Origin: an uncultured Sphingomonadaceae bacterium | Lineage (GTDB): Bacteria > Pseudomonadota > Alphaproteobacteria > Sphingomonadales > Sphingomonadaceae | Direction: 5' to 3' | DNA length: 64,000 nucleotides | Assembly (NCBI GenBank): GCA_947493215.1 | Contig: CANLQE010000001.1 | Location: 1,737,404-1,801,403, forward strand | Shown here: one piece after another, positions 53,720 through 63,857 of the stretch | Position numbering within the stretch: the first letter of the stretch is position 1 | Layout: every line of letters starts with the position of its first letter | Program-made: the position numbers and the translations under genes | Notes under the pieces: model-generated | Database searches by the model: none | The model's input: only the letters and a program-made list of their open reading frames with translations | What the model was told of the DNA's origin: nothing

Positions 53720-55048
53720 ATGAAATTTTTGACCAGTTTTAAAACCCCTATTGTTGCGATTTTAGCGCTTCTCAGTCTGGCTGTGGCTGGGGTTGTTTAT
53801 GCGCAGCTGGAAGGCAGCGACCGGGGTGTTGCGCCGCTTGCCAGCACCGGTGATTTCGAAGTTTTCGGGGTGGAGGTTGATACTAGAGGCGATAATGCCT
53901 TTGAAGCCCGAAAAAAAGGTTGGGAAGAGGCCCAGCGCAAAGCATGGAAAATGCTATATGCCCGAACTCAAGGTGGGAAGACCGCTGGCTTGTCAGATGG
54001 CGCGCTCAACAACATCGTGTCTGCCATCATTGTTGAACAAGAGCAGATCGGTCCGAAACGCTATATTGCCAGATTGGGTGTGATGTTTGATCGCGCCCGG
54101 GCTGGTCAGATATTGGGCGTTAGCGGTCGGCGACTGCGTTCGCCACCATTACTGGTTCTGCCGATTATGTGGAGCGGTGGATCGGCGCAGGTGTTTGAAA
54201 ATAAAACCGAGTGGCAAAAAGCATGGGCGCGGTTTCGTGCCGGCGATAGCGCGATCGATTATGTTCGCCCCTATGGTTCTGATAGCGAATCACTAGTGCT
54301 AACGGCAGGGCAAGCGGAGCGCCGCGATCGGCGATGGTGGCGGACCATATTAGACCAGTTTAGCGCCGCTGATGTCATTATACCTATTGCCCGCTTGGAA
54401 CGCGAATATCCTGGCGGCCCAGTGACTGCTAGATTTAGCGCTCGCTATGGCCCAGACAGCAAATATATCGACAGTTTTTCTCTAAAGGCCCAGTCTTCTG
54501 ACGGCATCCCCGCAATGATGGATCAGGCTATCGCGCGGCTCGACAGTGTCTATACTCAGGCGCTGTCCCGCGGACTGTTGAAGACCGATAAATCGCTTAT
54601 CATTGAGGATTCCTTCGATTTAGAGGCACTAGAAAGAGAAATTGAAGCTGAATTGGCCGCAGAAATTGGCGAGAGCAGCAGCGAGAATGCCCAAATCAGC
54701 AGTTCAGAAACTACAAGTCAAGAAACCGCTGCTGTCACTCCTGGCGGTACAGCCATAACGGTGACGGTCCAGTTTGATACGCCCGACGTTGGCGCGGTTG
54801 GACGTGGCGAGTCATCTTTGCGCTCGGTTCCTGGAGTGTCCTCTGCCTCGACTTCCAGCTTAGCATTGGGCGGGGTATCGGTGATGCGTGTATCTTATAC
54901 GGGTGATCTGGCGACCTTGGCTTCGGCATTACGGGCCAAGGGATGGCAAGTACAGCAAGGGGCTGGCGCGCTAAGGATCAGTCGTGGTGGCGGATCTGCC
55001 AATCCACCTGCTGAAAACAATTCCGGGAGTGATGAGCAAAGCCAGTGA
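53720..55048 (+). CDS. DUF2066 periplasmic protein
   Basis: Protein of 442 residues from the ATG at 53720 (MKFLTSFKTPIVAILALLS), which starts a signal peptide. The mature protein has the DUF2066 pattern: VFGVEVDTRGDNAFEARKKG early and VMFDRARAGQILGVSGR in the first half. A Ser/Glu-rich linker (about 318-345) precedes a last ~70-residue module with IAVTVQF-like strands. Function is unknown; the gene sits directly before hdaA (stop and start overlap, GTGA), an order common in alphaproteobacteria. Confidence 0.85.
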   Translation: MKFLTSFKTPIVAILALLSLAVAGVVYAQLEGSDRGVAPLASTGDFEVFGVEVDTRGDNAFEARKKGWEEAQRKAWKMLYARTQGGKTAGLSDGALNNIVSAIIVEQEQIGPKRYIARLGVMFDRARAGQILGVSGRRLRSPPLLVLPIMWSGGSAQVFENKTEWQKAWARFRAGDSAIDYVRPYGSDSESLVLTAGQAERRDRRWWRTILDQFSAADVIIPIARLEREYPGGPVTARFSARYGPDSKYIDSFSLKAQSSDGIPAMMDQAIARLDSVYTQALSRGLLKTDKSLIIEDSFDLEALEREIEAELAAEIGESSSENAQISSSETTSQETAAVTPGGTAITVTVQFDTPDVGAVGRGESSLRSVPGVSSASTSSLALGGVSVMRVSYTGDLATLASALRAKGWQVQQGAGALRISRGGGSANPPAENNSGSDEQSQ

Positions 55049-55695
55049 GCCAGATTGCTCTTCCTTTGGATATCGCGTCAATATCGCATGGCGAGGGTTA
55101 TCTTGTTACCGATTGTAATGCTGAAGCGCACGAGCAATTGATCAATTGGGCGCGCTGGCCAAACGCAACCGCAATATTGATTGGCGCCTATGGTTCAGGC
55201 AAACTTTCCATGGCGCATCAATTTGAACGACAAAGCGGGGGCCGATTTGTTTCAAATGCCAACAAGGTGGCTGACGACGATCTGTTTCATCTCTGGAATC
55301 AATCTCAAGTCGATAAACGGCCACTGTTGCTTATGTCCTCGCGCGAAGTTTCACGCTGGGGCGTTCAGCTCCCTGACCTCAAGTCCCGTTTAGCAGCTTC
55401 ATTGCTCATAGAAGTCGGTGCGCCAGACGAAGCGATGATCGCAGGCTTGTTTCAGAAATATTTTGCGTTGCGGGGACTTTCTATTTCCGAAGACGCGCTC
55501 TCCTATCTCGGCAAACGTATGGAACGCAGTTATCAAAATGTTGAGCTTTTGGCGCAAAAGATGAACGTTCTTGCGACGGAGAGAAAAAAACCAATCACCC
55601 GTGCCATCGCTATAGAGATACTGGCGCAGCATGAGGGTGCCGGTTACAAACCAGGTTCCGAATCCGCAGCCGCCCAAAGCGACGAGGAAAATTAG
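55045..55695 (+). CDS. hdaA: HdaA, DnaA-related replication regulator
   Basis: Protein of 216 residues starting with GTG. The N-terminal sliding-clamp motif QIALPL is followed by a DnaA-like AAA+ fold with a Walker A variant GAYGSGKLSM, sensor strand LLLMSSREVSRWGVQLPDLK and Arg in RLAASLLIEVG. With the beta clamp it stimulates ATP hydrolysis by DnaA to stop re-initiation. No DNA-binding domain IV is present, as expected. Acidic tail. ppk begins on the base after its stop. Confidence 0.88.
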   Translation: MSQIALPLDIASISHGEGYLVTDCNAEAHEQLINWARWPNATAILIGAYGSGKLSMAHQFERQSGGRFVSNANKVADDDLFHLWNQSQVDKRPLLLMSSREVSRWGVQLPDLKSRLAASLLIEVGAPDEAMIAGLFQKYFALRGLSISEDALSYLGKRMERSYQNVELLAQKMNVLATERKKPITRAIAIEILAQHEGAGYKPGSESAAAQSDEEN

Positions 55696-57873
55696 ATGGA
55701 TGGTCTTGTCCCTCAGGCACCAGACATGGACGAAAATGAGAATACGAGCGTCGACGACAGTGGTTCTGATCGCTATTTCAATCGCGAACTCAGCTGGCTC
55801 GGCTTTAATGATCGCGTAATTGAAGAGGCGCAGAACAAGTCACATCCGCTGCTTGACCGGCTTCGTTTTCTTTCAATTTCCGGAAATAATCTCGACGAGT
55901 TTTTCATGGTCCGTTTTGCTGGGTTGGTTGGACAGTTTCGACAGAATATTGAGGAACGATCAGCCGATGGATTGACCGTTAAACAACAATTGCTGGCGAT
56001 AGCTGATCATAGCGACAAGTTAATGTCCAATCAGCAACTGGTGTGGAACCTACTTTCCGAAGCGCTGGCGGAAGAGGACATATATGTTCTAAGCGCGGAA
56101 GAATTGGATGATGCCGGAGCTGCTTGGCTGAAGCAGCATTTCCTTGATCAGATATTTCCGGTTTTGACACCGCAGGCGCTCGATCCTGCCCATCCCTTTC
56201 CGTTTATTCCGAATAAAGGGCTCAGTCTGGTATTTGATTTGGTCCGGCAATCGGACAGTCAAGGCATTCGGGAACTGGTCATGATCCCGTCAGGCCTACC
56301 TCGGTTTATTCGGATGCCCAATGAAACTGCGACCTATGTTTCGGTGGAATCGGTCATCCAAAGCTATTCTGACCAGCTTTTCCCCGGCTATGATGTAACG
56401 AATAGCGGCCTTTTTCGCATCATCCGCGACAGCGATATTGAGGTCGAGGAGGAAGCCGAAGATCTAGTCCGTTATTTCCGTAGTGCCATCAAACGCCGCC
56501 GGCGCGGTGATGTAATCCGTCTGGAAATGGGCCCCGGTTTATCAGAAACCGTCGTTACGCTGCTGCGCGATAATCTTTTGACCGAAGGCGCGACCGAAAG
56601 CCGGGTGACGGGGCTTGTTGGTATCGGCGATCTGGACCTGCTGGTTGAGGAGGATCGACCGGATTTAAAGTTCACGCCCTACAGTCCGCGCTTTCCAGAA
56701 CGGATTCGCGAGCATGGCGGAGATTGCTTCGCGGCGATTCGCGATAAGGATATCCTTGTCCACCACCCATATGAGTCTTTTGAAGTGGTGATTGAGTTCT
56801 TGCGGCAAGCCGCTGCCGACCCCGATGTCGTGGCAATCAAGCAAACGCTCTACCGCGCGGGCAAGCAATCGGCTGTTATTCGCGCTCTGATTGACGCAGC
56901 CGAGGCTGGCAAATCTGTGACAGCCATTGTTGAGTTAAAAGCACGCTTTGATGAGGAGCAAAATTTGCTCTGGGCCAGCGCGTTGGAGCGCGCGGGCGTG
57001 CAGGTCGTCTATGGATTTATTGAGTGGAAAACCCACGCCAAGATTTCGATGGTGATCCGTAAAGAGCAGGAAGGTTATCGGACCTATTGTCACTTCGGGA
57101 CTGGCAATTATCACCCCGTAACTGCCAAGATATACACGGATCTCAGCTTCTTCACCGCCGATCCGAAAGCTGCCCGCGATGCTGCGCAGTTATTCAACTA
57201 CATCACTGGCTATGTCGAACCGGAAAAACTGGAATTAATCTCGATGTCTCCGCGCTATATGCGGCGAGATTTGATGGATTTGATCGACCGGGAAATCGCC
57301 AATGAACGCGCTGGAAAGCCCGGCATGATCTGGGCGAAGATGAATTCACTGGTTGATCCCGCACTGATCGAAAAACTATACGCCGCGAGCAATGCCGGGG
57401 TAGAGATAGACCTTGTTATCCGTGGGATTTGCTGTTTGCGCCCGGGTGTTTCCGGCATGTCAGATCACATTCGCGTGAAGTCGGTTGTTGGCCGTTTTCT
57501 GGAACACAGCCGGATATGGGCCTTTGGCAATGGCGCTGATCTACCGAATGATAAAGCAGCGCTTTATATAAGTTCTGCCGATTGGATGCCGCGTAATCTT
57601 GATCGGCGTGTGGAATATATGATGCCGATTACCAACGCGACAGTACATGACCAGATACTGGACCAGGTCATGGTCGCAAACCTGATTGATGACGAACAAA
57701 GCTGGGAGCTTAATAGTGACGGCAGTTACAGCCGCATCGCTGCGTCCGAGAAACCTTTTAATCTGCATCGCTATTTTATGACCAATCCATCGCTATCCGG
57801 TCGCGGTAAAGCCTTGAACAAAAGCAATGCGGTGCCCCGGTTGTCCTTGCGCCGCCGCAAGAAAAAAGCCTGA
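55696..57873 (+). CDS. ppk: Polyphosphate kinase
   Basis: PPK1 of 725 residues. The N-domain has RYFNRELSWLGFNDRVIEEA and FFMVRFAGLVGQ; catalytic C-domains show the phospho-histidine region IEWKTHAKISMVIRKE and the second site HFGTGNYHPVTAKIYTDL, and a final HSRIWAF stretch. It makes polyphosphate from ATP. The gene order hdaA-ppk-ppx is typical of alphaproteobacteria. The tail is Arg/Lys-rich (LSLRRRKKKA). Confidence 0.97.
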   Translation: MDGLVPQAPDMDENENTSVDDSGSDRYFNRELSWLGFNDRVIEEAQNKSHPLLDRLRFLSISGNNLDEFFMVRFAGLVGQFRQNIEERSADGLTVKQQLLAIADHSDKLMSNQQLVWNLLSEALAEEDIYVLSAEELDDAGAAWLKQHFLDQIFPVLTPQALDPAHPFPFIPNKGLSLVFDLVRQSDSQGIRELVMIPSGLPRFIRMPNETATYVSVESVIQSYSDQLFPGYDVTNSGLFRIIRDSDIEVEEEAEDLVRYFRSAIKRRRRGDVIRLEMGPGLSETVVTLLRDNLLTEGATESRVTGLVGIGDLDLLVEEDRPDLKFTPYSPRFPERIREHGGDCFAAIRDKDILVHHPYESFEVVIEFLRQAAADPDVVAIKQTLYRAGKQSAVIRALIDAAEAGKSVTAIVELKARFDEEQNLLWASALERAGVQVVYGFIEWKTHAKISMVIRKEQEGYRTYCHFGTGNYHPVTAKIYTDLSFFTADPKAARDAAQLFNYITGYVEPEKLELISMSPRYMRRDLMDLIDREIANERAGKPGMIWAKMNSLVDPALIEKLYAASNAGVEIDLVIRGICCLRPGVSGMSDHIRVKSVVGRFLEHSRIWAFGNGADLPNDKAALYISSADWMPRNLDRRVEYMMPITNATVHDQILDQVMVANLIDDEQSWELNSDGSYSRIAASEKPFNLHRYFMTNPSLSGRGKALNKSNAVPRLSLRRRKKKA

Positions 57874-57886
57874 TCGCGGTCACCAG

Positions 57887-59392
57887 ATGCAGGTCGGGGG
57901 ATTGCAAATAACCAGGAAGAGAAAAACACCGCGGACCGGTCGTCGGACTGCGATTGTTGATATCGGCTCGAACTCGATCCGTCTGGTTGTCTATCAGGGC
58001 GCGGCGCGGGTTCCGGCGATATTATTCAATGAAAAAGTCATGGCTGGGTTAGGCAAAGAGCTGGCGAGCACCGGCGCTATTGCCGCTGACTCGATGGCCC
58101 TCGCGGTTAAGGCTTTGGGGCGGTTTTATCGCCTTTGCACCCAGATGGACGTCGACTCGATAAAATGTTTCGCAACATCAGCGGTTCGTGACGCGACCAA
58201 TGGCGCTGATCTGCTTCAAGCGGCCACAAAAATCGGCTTTGAAACAAGCGTTTTAAACGGAGAAGAAGAAGCGGAGTTAGCCGGGCTTGGGGTTCTGTCA
58301 GCGATGCCCAACGCTAAAGGTATCGTGGGCGATCTTGGTGGCGGTAGCCTTGAATTGGCTTTGGTGGACAAGGGTAAAGTGCTGGAACGCTATAGTTTTC
58401 CACTCGGGGTTCTGCGCGTCGCTGATTTGCGGGCCAAGGGCAAAGACAAGCTGAAGCGGCATGTCCGCAAAATGTTGAAAAAAACCGGTTGGGACCAAGA
58501 CGCGCAAGGCCTGCCATTTTATCTGGTTGGCGGTTCCTGGCGTTCGCTGGCGCGGCTTGACATGTTTGATAGCGGCTATCCGCTGCCGGTGATCCACCAT
58601 TATGAGATGCAACCACAGCGAGCGCGCCGGTTGGTCAGCCAGTTGGCTCGGATGAACAAGGCGAAGTTGAAAGCAGTTCCCGGCCTTTCAACATCACGGA
58701 TCCCGACGCTAGACGATGCTGCATGGCTTTTATCGTTCATCGTCCGCTATCTCGGCAGCAGCACGATGATCGTCTCTGCTTATGGTGTCCGGGAGGGATT
58801 ACTCTTTCAGAATGTCAGCAAAGCAGAGAGTAAACGTGATCCGTTGCTGCTTGCCACTGAGGAATCCGGGGCCGCCCAAGCGCGGTTCCCTGCAAATAGT
58901 AAGCTGCTGGGGAAATGGATCGCGCCGATTTTTGCGGAAGACCCTCCTGAGTGGCAGCGGATAAGGCAAGCGGCGTGTAATCTCGGGGATGTTGCTTGGC
59001 GGGCTAACCCGAATTTTCGCGCCGAGCGTGGACTGGTAATGGGGCTGCACGGCAATTGGGTCGGTATTACGGGCGCGGAACGGGAGCTATTGGGACAGGC
59101 TCTGTTCACCAGCTTTGGCGGGGGAAACAGTATTTTTGCTGGCGGTGGCAAACTGGCGAGTGAAAAGGCAACGCAGCGCGCAATTTGTTGGGGCCTCGCG
59201 ATGCGATTAGGACAACGCCTTAGTGGCGGCACGCGCAATCCGCTGGAGCAGACTCAACTCAGGAAGGTTGATGGCCGGTTGGAAATCATCATGGCCGCCG
59301 ATTTGCGCGATCTTTACGGTGATGCCGTTGCTAAACGGCATATGCAATTGGCCAACATGCTGGATTTGGAGCCGGTATTAGTTACCGAGTAG
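57887..59392 (+). CDS. ppx: Exopolyphosphatase (Ppx/GppA family)
   Basis: Protein of 501 residues from ATG 57887, 13 bases after ppk. The actin-like fold shows the phosphate loops AIVDIGSNSIRLVVYQGA and GIVGDLGGGSLELALVD; the C-terminal part matches the longer alphaproteobacterial Ppx. It degrades polyphosphate or pppGpp. Paired with ppk it sets polyphosphate level. A start 20 codons upstream would overlap ppk and adds a Cys/Arg-rich stretch without family features. Confidence 0.93.
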   Translation: MQVGGLQITRKRKTPRTGRRTAIVDIGSNSIRLVVYQGAARVPAILFNEKVMAGLGKELASTGAIAADSMALAVKALGRFYRLCTQMDVDSIKCFATSAVRDATNGADLLQAATKIGFETSVLNGEEEAELAGLGVLSAMPNAKGIVGDLGGGSLELALVDKGKVLERYSFPLGVLRVADLRAKGKDKLKRHVRKMLKKTGWDQDAQGLPFYLVGGSWRSLARLDMFDSGYPLPVIHHYEMQPQRARRLVSQLARMNKAKLKAVPGLSTSRIPTLDDAAWLLSFIVRYLGSSTMIVSAYGVREGLLFQNVSKAESKRDPLLLATEESGAAQARFPANSKLLGKWIAPIFAEDPPEWQRIRQAACNLGDVAWRANPNFRAERGLVMGLHGNWVGITGAERELLGQALFTSFGGGNSIFAGGGKLASEKATQRAICWGLAMRLGQRLSGGTRNPLEQTQLRKVDGRLEIIMAADLRDLYGDAVAKRHMQLANMLDLEPVLVTE

Positions 59393-59399
59393 TTTCCGA

Positions 59400-59708
59400 T
59401 TAGCCGCAATTCACACGCGTGATCACCATTTTGTAATCATATGAAATGTTCAGACGATCCTCACGAAAGTCCATGGTTACTGCGGTGTTGGGAGCAATCC
59501 AGCGGAGGTGTCTAGCTCCAGATTTGTTGAGTGCACCCGCGCCAACTTCGCTATTTGCTTGGGTCCCTACCAGAGCCTCAAGGCCATTTGTCTTGCACAT
59601 ATAGCCAGGAGTAACGCCGCGTTCCGGGATTTCCGGTTCGATGTCAGTTGTCGCACAGGCTAGCAATGTGGGGCAGGCGATAGCCACAAAAGAAAACTGC
59701 CATTTCAC
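59400..59708 (-). CDS. I78-type peptidase-inhibitor-like lipoprotein
   Basis: Small protein of 102 residues with a lipoprotein signal (FVAIACPTLLAC). The mature part carries the I78 inhibitor pattern: C-x-x-x-GLEALVG, then GARHLRWIAPNTAVTMDFRE, DRLNISYD and a last Cys in RVNCG; the two outer Cys likely pair. Family members inhibit serine peptidases of the subtilisin type, but many are uncharacterised. Start overlaps the rnd stop by four bases (ATGA). Confidence 0.83.
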   Translation of the reverse strand: MKWQFSFVAIACPTLLACATTDIEPEIPERGVTPGYMCKTNGLEALVGTQANSEVGAGALNKSGARHLRWIAPNTAVTMDFREDRLNISYDYKMVITRVNCG

Positions 59709-60895
59709 TCTGTTTCTTCAGCCTGTGTTTCCGGTTGATGGGTCATCTGTAATTTGCCATCTTTGACGGTGAAGCTCATTCGCCCTTCGATGAGGTCGAT
59801 CGCGTCGCGGCCAAATTCTTCGTAACGCCAGCCTTCGAGTAAGGCCACTCCGGCCCGCTCTCCGCCGACAATGCGTTCCAGATCATCAGCGCGCGCCAGC
59901 AGTTTCGACGCTACATTCATCTCTGCAGACCGAATTTTCAACAACAGTTTCAGCAGGTCCGCCACCAAAGCGTTTTCCTTACTGAACTTGGGCCGGCGAC
60001 CGCTACGGTCTGGAAGCTCATCTTTGGTAAGGGGCTCTGCATTGGCCAGCGTATTCATCAACCGCTCACCGATGTCATTGTTCTTCCAGCCCGATGACAG
60101 GCCGCGCACTTGCGATAGTTTATTTTGATCTTTCGGCGGATGGGCCGCGACATCAGCCAAGGTTTCATCGCGCATGATCCGGCCGCGTGGCATGTCTTTC
60201 GACTGGGCTTCTTTCTCCCGCCATGCAGCCAGCGCTTTAAGACGGCCAAGGGCTTCCAGATTGCGGCCTTGGAATTTGACCCGTCGCCAAGACTTTTGCG
60301 GATCATTGACGTAATTATCGGGATCAGCGAGTTTTTCCATTTCCGCGTTGATCCAGATGCCGCGACCGGTTTCGATGAGTTTTTCGAGCATCATCGGAAA
60401 AATCGTCGATAAATGCGTTACATCACCGATGGCATATTCAATCTGCCGATCGTTCAACGGCCGGCGTGACCAATCGGTAAAGCGTGCGCCTTTGTCGAGT
60501 GTGATGCCGAGCCAGCTATCCACGAGATTGGCATAGCCAATCTGTTCACTGGGGCCCAACGCCATGGCAGCGACCTGCGTGTCAAAGATTGGATGCGGTG
60601 TCTTTCCGGTCATATTGTGAATGATTTCCACATCCTGACCGCCCGCGTGGAAGATTTTCAGAACATCTTCATTATCGACTAGCAAGTCCAGTAACGGCTT
60701 AAGATCAACGTCTTTCGCCAAGGGATCAATCGCCGCCGCTTCTTTGCCGTCGGAAATCTGGATCAGGCAGAGGATCGGCCAATAGGTATTTTCGCGCATG
60801 AACTCTGTGTCCACCGCGACAAAGTCGGCGGTTGAAAAGCGTTCGCAAATATCGGCAATATCCTGACTATCAGTCAGTAAAGGATGAATTTTCAT
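59705..60895 (-). CDS. rnd: Ribonuclease D
   Basis: DEDDy exonuclease of 396 residues from ATG 60895. Exo motifs are FVAVDTEFMRENTYW (Asp, Glu), IFHAGGQDVEIIHN (Asp) and YAIGDVTHL (Tyr, Asp); an HRDC domain (about 205-285) follows with LKALAAWREKEAQSKDMPRG. It trims the 3' ends of tRNA precursors and stable RNAs. Divergent from aspS. Confidence 0.95.
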   Translation of the reverse strand: MKIHPLLTDSQDIADICERFSTADFVAVDTEFMRENTYWPILCLIQISDGKEAAAIDPLAKDVDLKPLLDLLVDNEDVLKIFHAGGQDVEIIHNMTGKTPHPIFDTQVAAMALGPSEQIGYANLVDSWLGITLDKGARFTDWSRRPLNDRQIEYAIGDVTHLSTIFPMMLEKLIETGRGIWINAEMEKLADPDNYVNDPQKSWRRVKFQGRNLEALGRLKALAAWREKEAQSKDMPRGRIMRDETLADVAAHPPKDQNKLSQVRGLSSGWKNNDIGERLMNTLANAEPLTKDELPDRSGRRPKFSKENALVADLLKLLLKIRSAEMNVASKLLARADDLERIVGGERAGVALLEGWRYEEFGRDAIDLIEGRMSFTVKDGKLQMTHQPETQAEETE

Positions 60896-61017
60896 GGATG
60901 TTCTATACAAGCTGAGCCGAGTGTCGCAAACATTTCCGATAGAGATTGTCTATTATCAATAACTTCCCCCTGTCTTTTGCTACAAGTGATTTATGGCCTG
61001 CAATTGCACCTTCTTCC

Positions 61018-61046
61018 TTGACAAAAGAGCCTCCGGCCTGTGTTAC
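61018..61046 (+). promoter_or_regulatory. aspS: Probable sigma-70 promoter of aspS
   Basis: TTGACA at 61018-61023, 17-base spacer, TGTTAC at 61041-61046. The -35 is perfect and the -10 is weak. It lies about 60 bases before the aspS start. Confidence 0.5.
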
Positions 61047-61107
61047 GCGCAGTCATATAAAAGACTAGCACTTAGTTATTTCTACTGAACTTCTGATAGG
61101 GCTCACC

Positions 61108-62892
61108 ATGCACGCATTTCGCTCCCATAACTGCTCACAACTTCGCGCCGCCAATGTTGGTGAAGAAGTCCGCCTGTCGGGCTGGATCCACAATGTTCGT
61201 GATCATGGTAATTTGATGTTTGTTGATCTGCGTGATCATTTTGGTCTGACGCAAATTGTCAGTGAAGAGGGCAGCGAGGCATTCAAAGTCCTCAACGCCG
61301 CGCGCAAAGAGTCGGTCATCACAGTTACCGGCAAGGTTGCGGCGCGCTCGACCGAGACGGTGAATGCGAACCTGCCCACTGGAGAAGTCGAACTTGTTGC
61401 CGAAGCTGTCGAAATGCAGGGGCCGGCCGAAGAGTTGCCCATGCCGGTCTTTGGTGAACAGGAATATCCAGAAGATATCCGGTTGCGGTACCGTTTCCTC
61501 GATCTGCGACGGGAAAAGGTTCACGCCAACATGATGTTGCGCTCAAAGGTCATTTCGTCCTTGCGGAACCGTATGACGGAACAAGGCTTTACCGAGTTTC
61601 AAACACCGATTTTGACCGCTTCTTCACCTGAAGGCGCACGCGATTATCTGGTGCCCAGCCGTGTGCACCCCGGTAAATTCTACGCGCTGCCACAGGCACC
61701 ACAGATGTTTAAACAGATGCTGATGGTGGCTGGCTTTGATCGCTATTTCCAGATCGCCCCCTGTTTCCGGGACGAAGACGCCCGTGCGGACCGGTCCCCC
61801 GGCGAGTTTTACCAGCTCGATCTTGAGATGAGCTTTGTCACTCAGGAGGACGTGTTTCAGGCGCTTGAACCGGTTCTGGCGGGTGTGTTCGAAGAATTTG
61901 CTAATGGTAAGAGCGTGACTCCAGCCGGTGAATTCCCGCGCATTCCTTATAAGGAGTCCATGCTGAAATATGGTTCGGATAAGCCCGATTTGCGGAACCC
62001 GATTATCATTCAGGATGTGTCGGATCATTTCAAAGGTTCGGGCTTCGGTCTGTTTGACAAGATCACTTCATCCGGCGGCACTGTGCGCGCATTTGTTGCG
62101 CCGGGCGCGGGCAAAAACAGTCGCAAATTCTTTGATGATATGAATAACTGGGCGCGCAGCGAAGGCTTCGCGGGTCTCGGTTATATCAACATGAAGGAAG
62201 GCGCAGCTGGTGGCCCGATTGCCAAAAACCATGGCGAAGAAGGCACCGCGAAATTGCTTACTGACCTTGGTTGCGGTCCTGACGACGGTGTTTTCTTTGC
62301 TGCTGGCAAGGAAGCGGAAGCGGCGAAGCTGGCGGGCGTGGCCCGTACCCGGGCGGCAGAAAAGCTTGATCTGATCAGCGATGATGAGTTTAAATTCTGC
62401 TGGGTCGTCGATTATCCGATGTATGAATATGATGAGGAATTGAAGAAGCTGGACTTCTCGCACAACCCCTTCTCTATGCCGCAGGGTGAGATGGATGCGT
62501 TGGAAAACAAAGACCCGCTCGATATTCTTGCATGGCAATATGATATTGTCTGTAACGGCATCGAACTGTCATCTGGTGCGATCCGGAATCATCGTCCCGA
62601 TATCATGTACAAGGCATTTGAAATTGCCGGCTATGACAAAGCGGCAGTCGACAGCGAGTTTTCCGGTATGATCAACGCATTGAAATATGGAGCGCCGCCG
62701 CATGGTGGTTCTGCGCCGGGTGTTGACCGGATCGTGATGCTGTTGGCGGACGAACCGAATATCCGTGAAGTTGTTCTCTTTCCGATGAACCAAAAAGCGG
62801 AAGACTTGATGATGAGCGCTCCAAGCGGCGTCTCGCACAAGCAATTGCGCGAGCTGCATATCCGTGTCGTGGAGCCGCCGAAAGAAGGATGA
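61108..62892 (+). CDS. aspS: Aspartyl-tRNA synthetase
   Basis: Class II synthetase of 594 residues of the bacterial type. The N-terminal OB fold ([20 protein letters not shown]) binds the anticodon; motif 2 lies at [20 protein letters not shown] and motif 3 at [13 protein letters not shown]; the GAD insertion domain is present (about 290-420). In bacteria with GatCAB the enzyme may also charge tRNA-Asn; that is not decided here. Overlaps the alpha/beta hydrolase gene by four bases. Confidence 0.97.
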   Translation: MHAFRSHNCSQLRAANVGEEVRLSGWIHNVRDHGNLMFVDLRDHFGLTQIVSEEGSEAFKVLNAARKESVITVTGKVAARSTETVNANLPTGEVELVAEAVEMQGPAEELPMPVFGEQEYPEDIRLRYRFLDLRREKVHANMMLRSKVISSLRNRMTEQGFTEFQTPILTASSPEGARDYLVPSRVHPGKFYALPQAPQMFKQMLMVAGFDRYFQIAPCFRDEDARADRSPGEFYQLDLEMSFVTQEDVFQALEPVLAGVFEEFANGKSVTPAGEFPRIPYKESMLKYGSDKPDLRNPIIIQDVSDHFKGSGFGLFDKITSSGGTVRAFVAPGAGKNSRKFFDDMNNWARSEGFAGLGYINMKEGAAGGPIAKNHGEEGTAKLLTDLGCGPDDGVFFAAGKEAEAAKLAGVARTRAAEKLDLISDDEFKFCWVVDYPMYEYDEELKKLDFSHNPFSMPQGEMDALENKDPLDILAWQYDIVCNGIELSSGAIRNHRPDIMYKAFEIAGYDKAAVDSEFSGMINALKYGAPPHGGSAPGVDRIVMLLADEPNIREVVLFPMNQKAEDLMMSAPSGVSHKQLRELHIRVVEPPKEG

Positions 62893-63788
62893 GCGAAGCG
62901 GGGCAGCCAACAGAAAAAAGGTTTCAACAGGGAAAAACCAACCTCTGCTATTTCGAGTGGGGCGATCCGAGCGATCAGACGATTCTGATGGTTCACGCCA
63001 CCGGATTTCATGCACGCTGCTGGGACAAGACCATCGCGGCATTGCCGCCCGGTTACCATATCGTTGCGGTCGATCAGCGCGGTCACGGCCGCAGTAGCAA
63101 GCCAGACAGCCTAGTCGATTGGAGCTTGATGGGCCGAGATGTCGGTGCATTGGTAACAGGGCTTGGTCTGCAAAATATCGTCGGAGTGGGCCATAGTATG
63201 GGGGCCCATGTGATCGTGCAGATTGCCGATGTCATGACAGAGCGGTTTGAACGACTTGTGCTGCTTGACCCTACTATTACCGAACCAGAAGCCTATCAAA
63301 GCCCTACGCAATTGGCGGACCTTGATCCCAGTCAGAACCCCGTATCGCGGCGGCGCAACCGCTGGGAATCTCCAGAGGCTATGTTTTCCGCGTTCAAGGA
63401 CCGGCATCCGTTTAGTCTTTGGCGGCCTGACGTGCTGATGGATTATTGCCAATATGGCTTGCTGGCCGTTGATGACGGCGAAGGCTTTATTCTTGCCTGT
63501 CCGCCTTATCTCGAAGCCTCTGTCTATGAGGGATTTCGTTCTCTGGACCCTTATCCATTGGTGAAACGCATTACATTGCCGGTGGCGATTTTAAGGGCGC
63601 AGATGGCCAGCGATGACGTAACGTCGGTGAGAGATTTTGCCAACAGTCCGACTTGGCCCGGACTGGTAGATGTGTTTCCCGACGCACAAGAGGTTCACAT
63701 GCCCGAGCTTTCGCACTTTATGCCGATGCAGGACCCGCAGCGGATGGCCGAATATATTGCCGCCGGACTTGACCATCGTAGCACATGA
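62889..63788 (+). CDS. Alpha/beta hydrolase
   Basis: Protein of 299 residues with the alpha/beta hydrolase fold. The oxyanion stretch is [14 protein letters not shown], the nucleophile elbow [10 protein letters not shown] (Ser), and the catalytic His is in [20 protein letters not shown] follows the third strand as usual. The ATG overlaps the aspS stop (ATGA). Substrate unknown; esterase or C-C hydrolase are possible. Confidence 0.87.
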   Translation: MSEAGQPTEKRFQQGKTNLCYFEWGDPSDQTILMVHATGFHARCWDKTIAALPPGYHIVAVDQRGHGRSSKPDSLVDWSLMGRDVGALVTGLGLQNIVGVGHSMGAHVIVQIADVMTERFERLVLLDPTITEPEAYQSPTQLADLDPSQNPVSRRRNRWESPEAMFSAFKDRHPFSLWRPDVLMDYCQYGLLAVDDGEGFILACPPYLEASVYEGFRSLDPYPLVKRITLPVAILRAQMASDDVTSVRDFANSPTWPGLVDVFPDAQEVHMPELSHFMPMQDPQRMAEYIAAGLDHRST

Positions 63789-63857
63789 ACAACCTCGTAA
63801 TTGTCTATTCAGATGAAGTGAGATAGTTCCTTTTGGTGAGTGACTTAGGGGGACTAT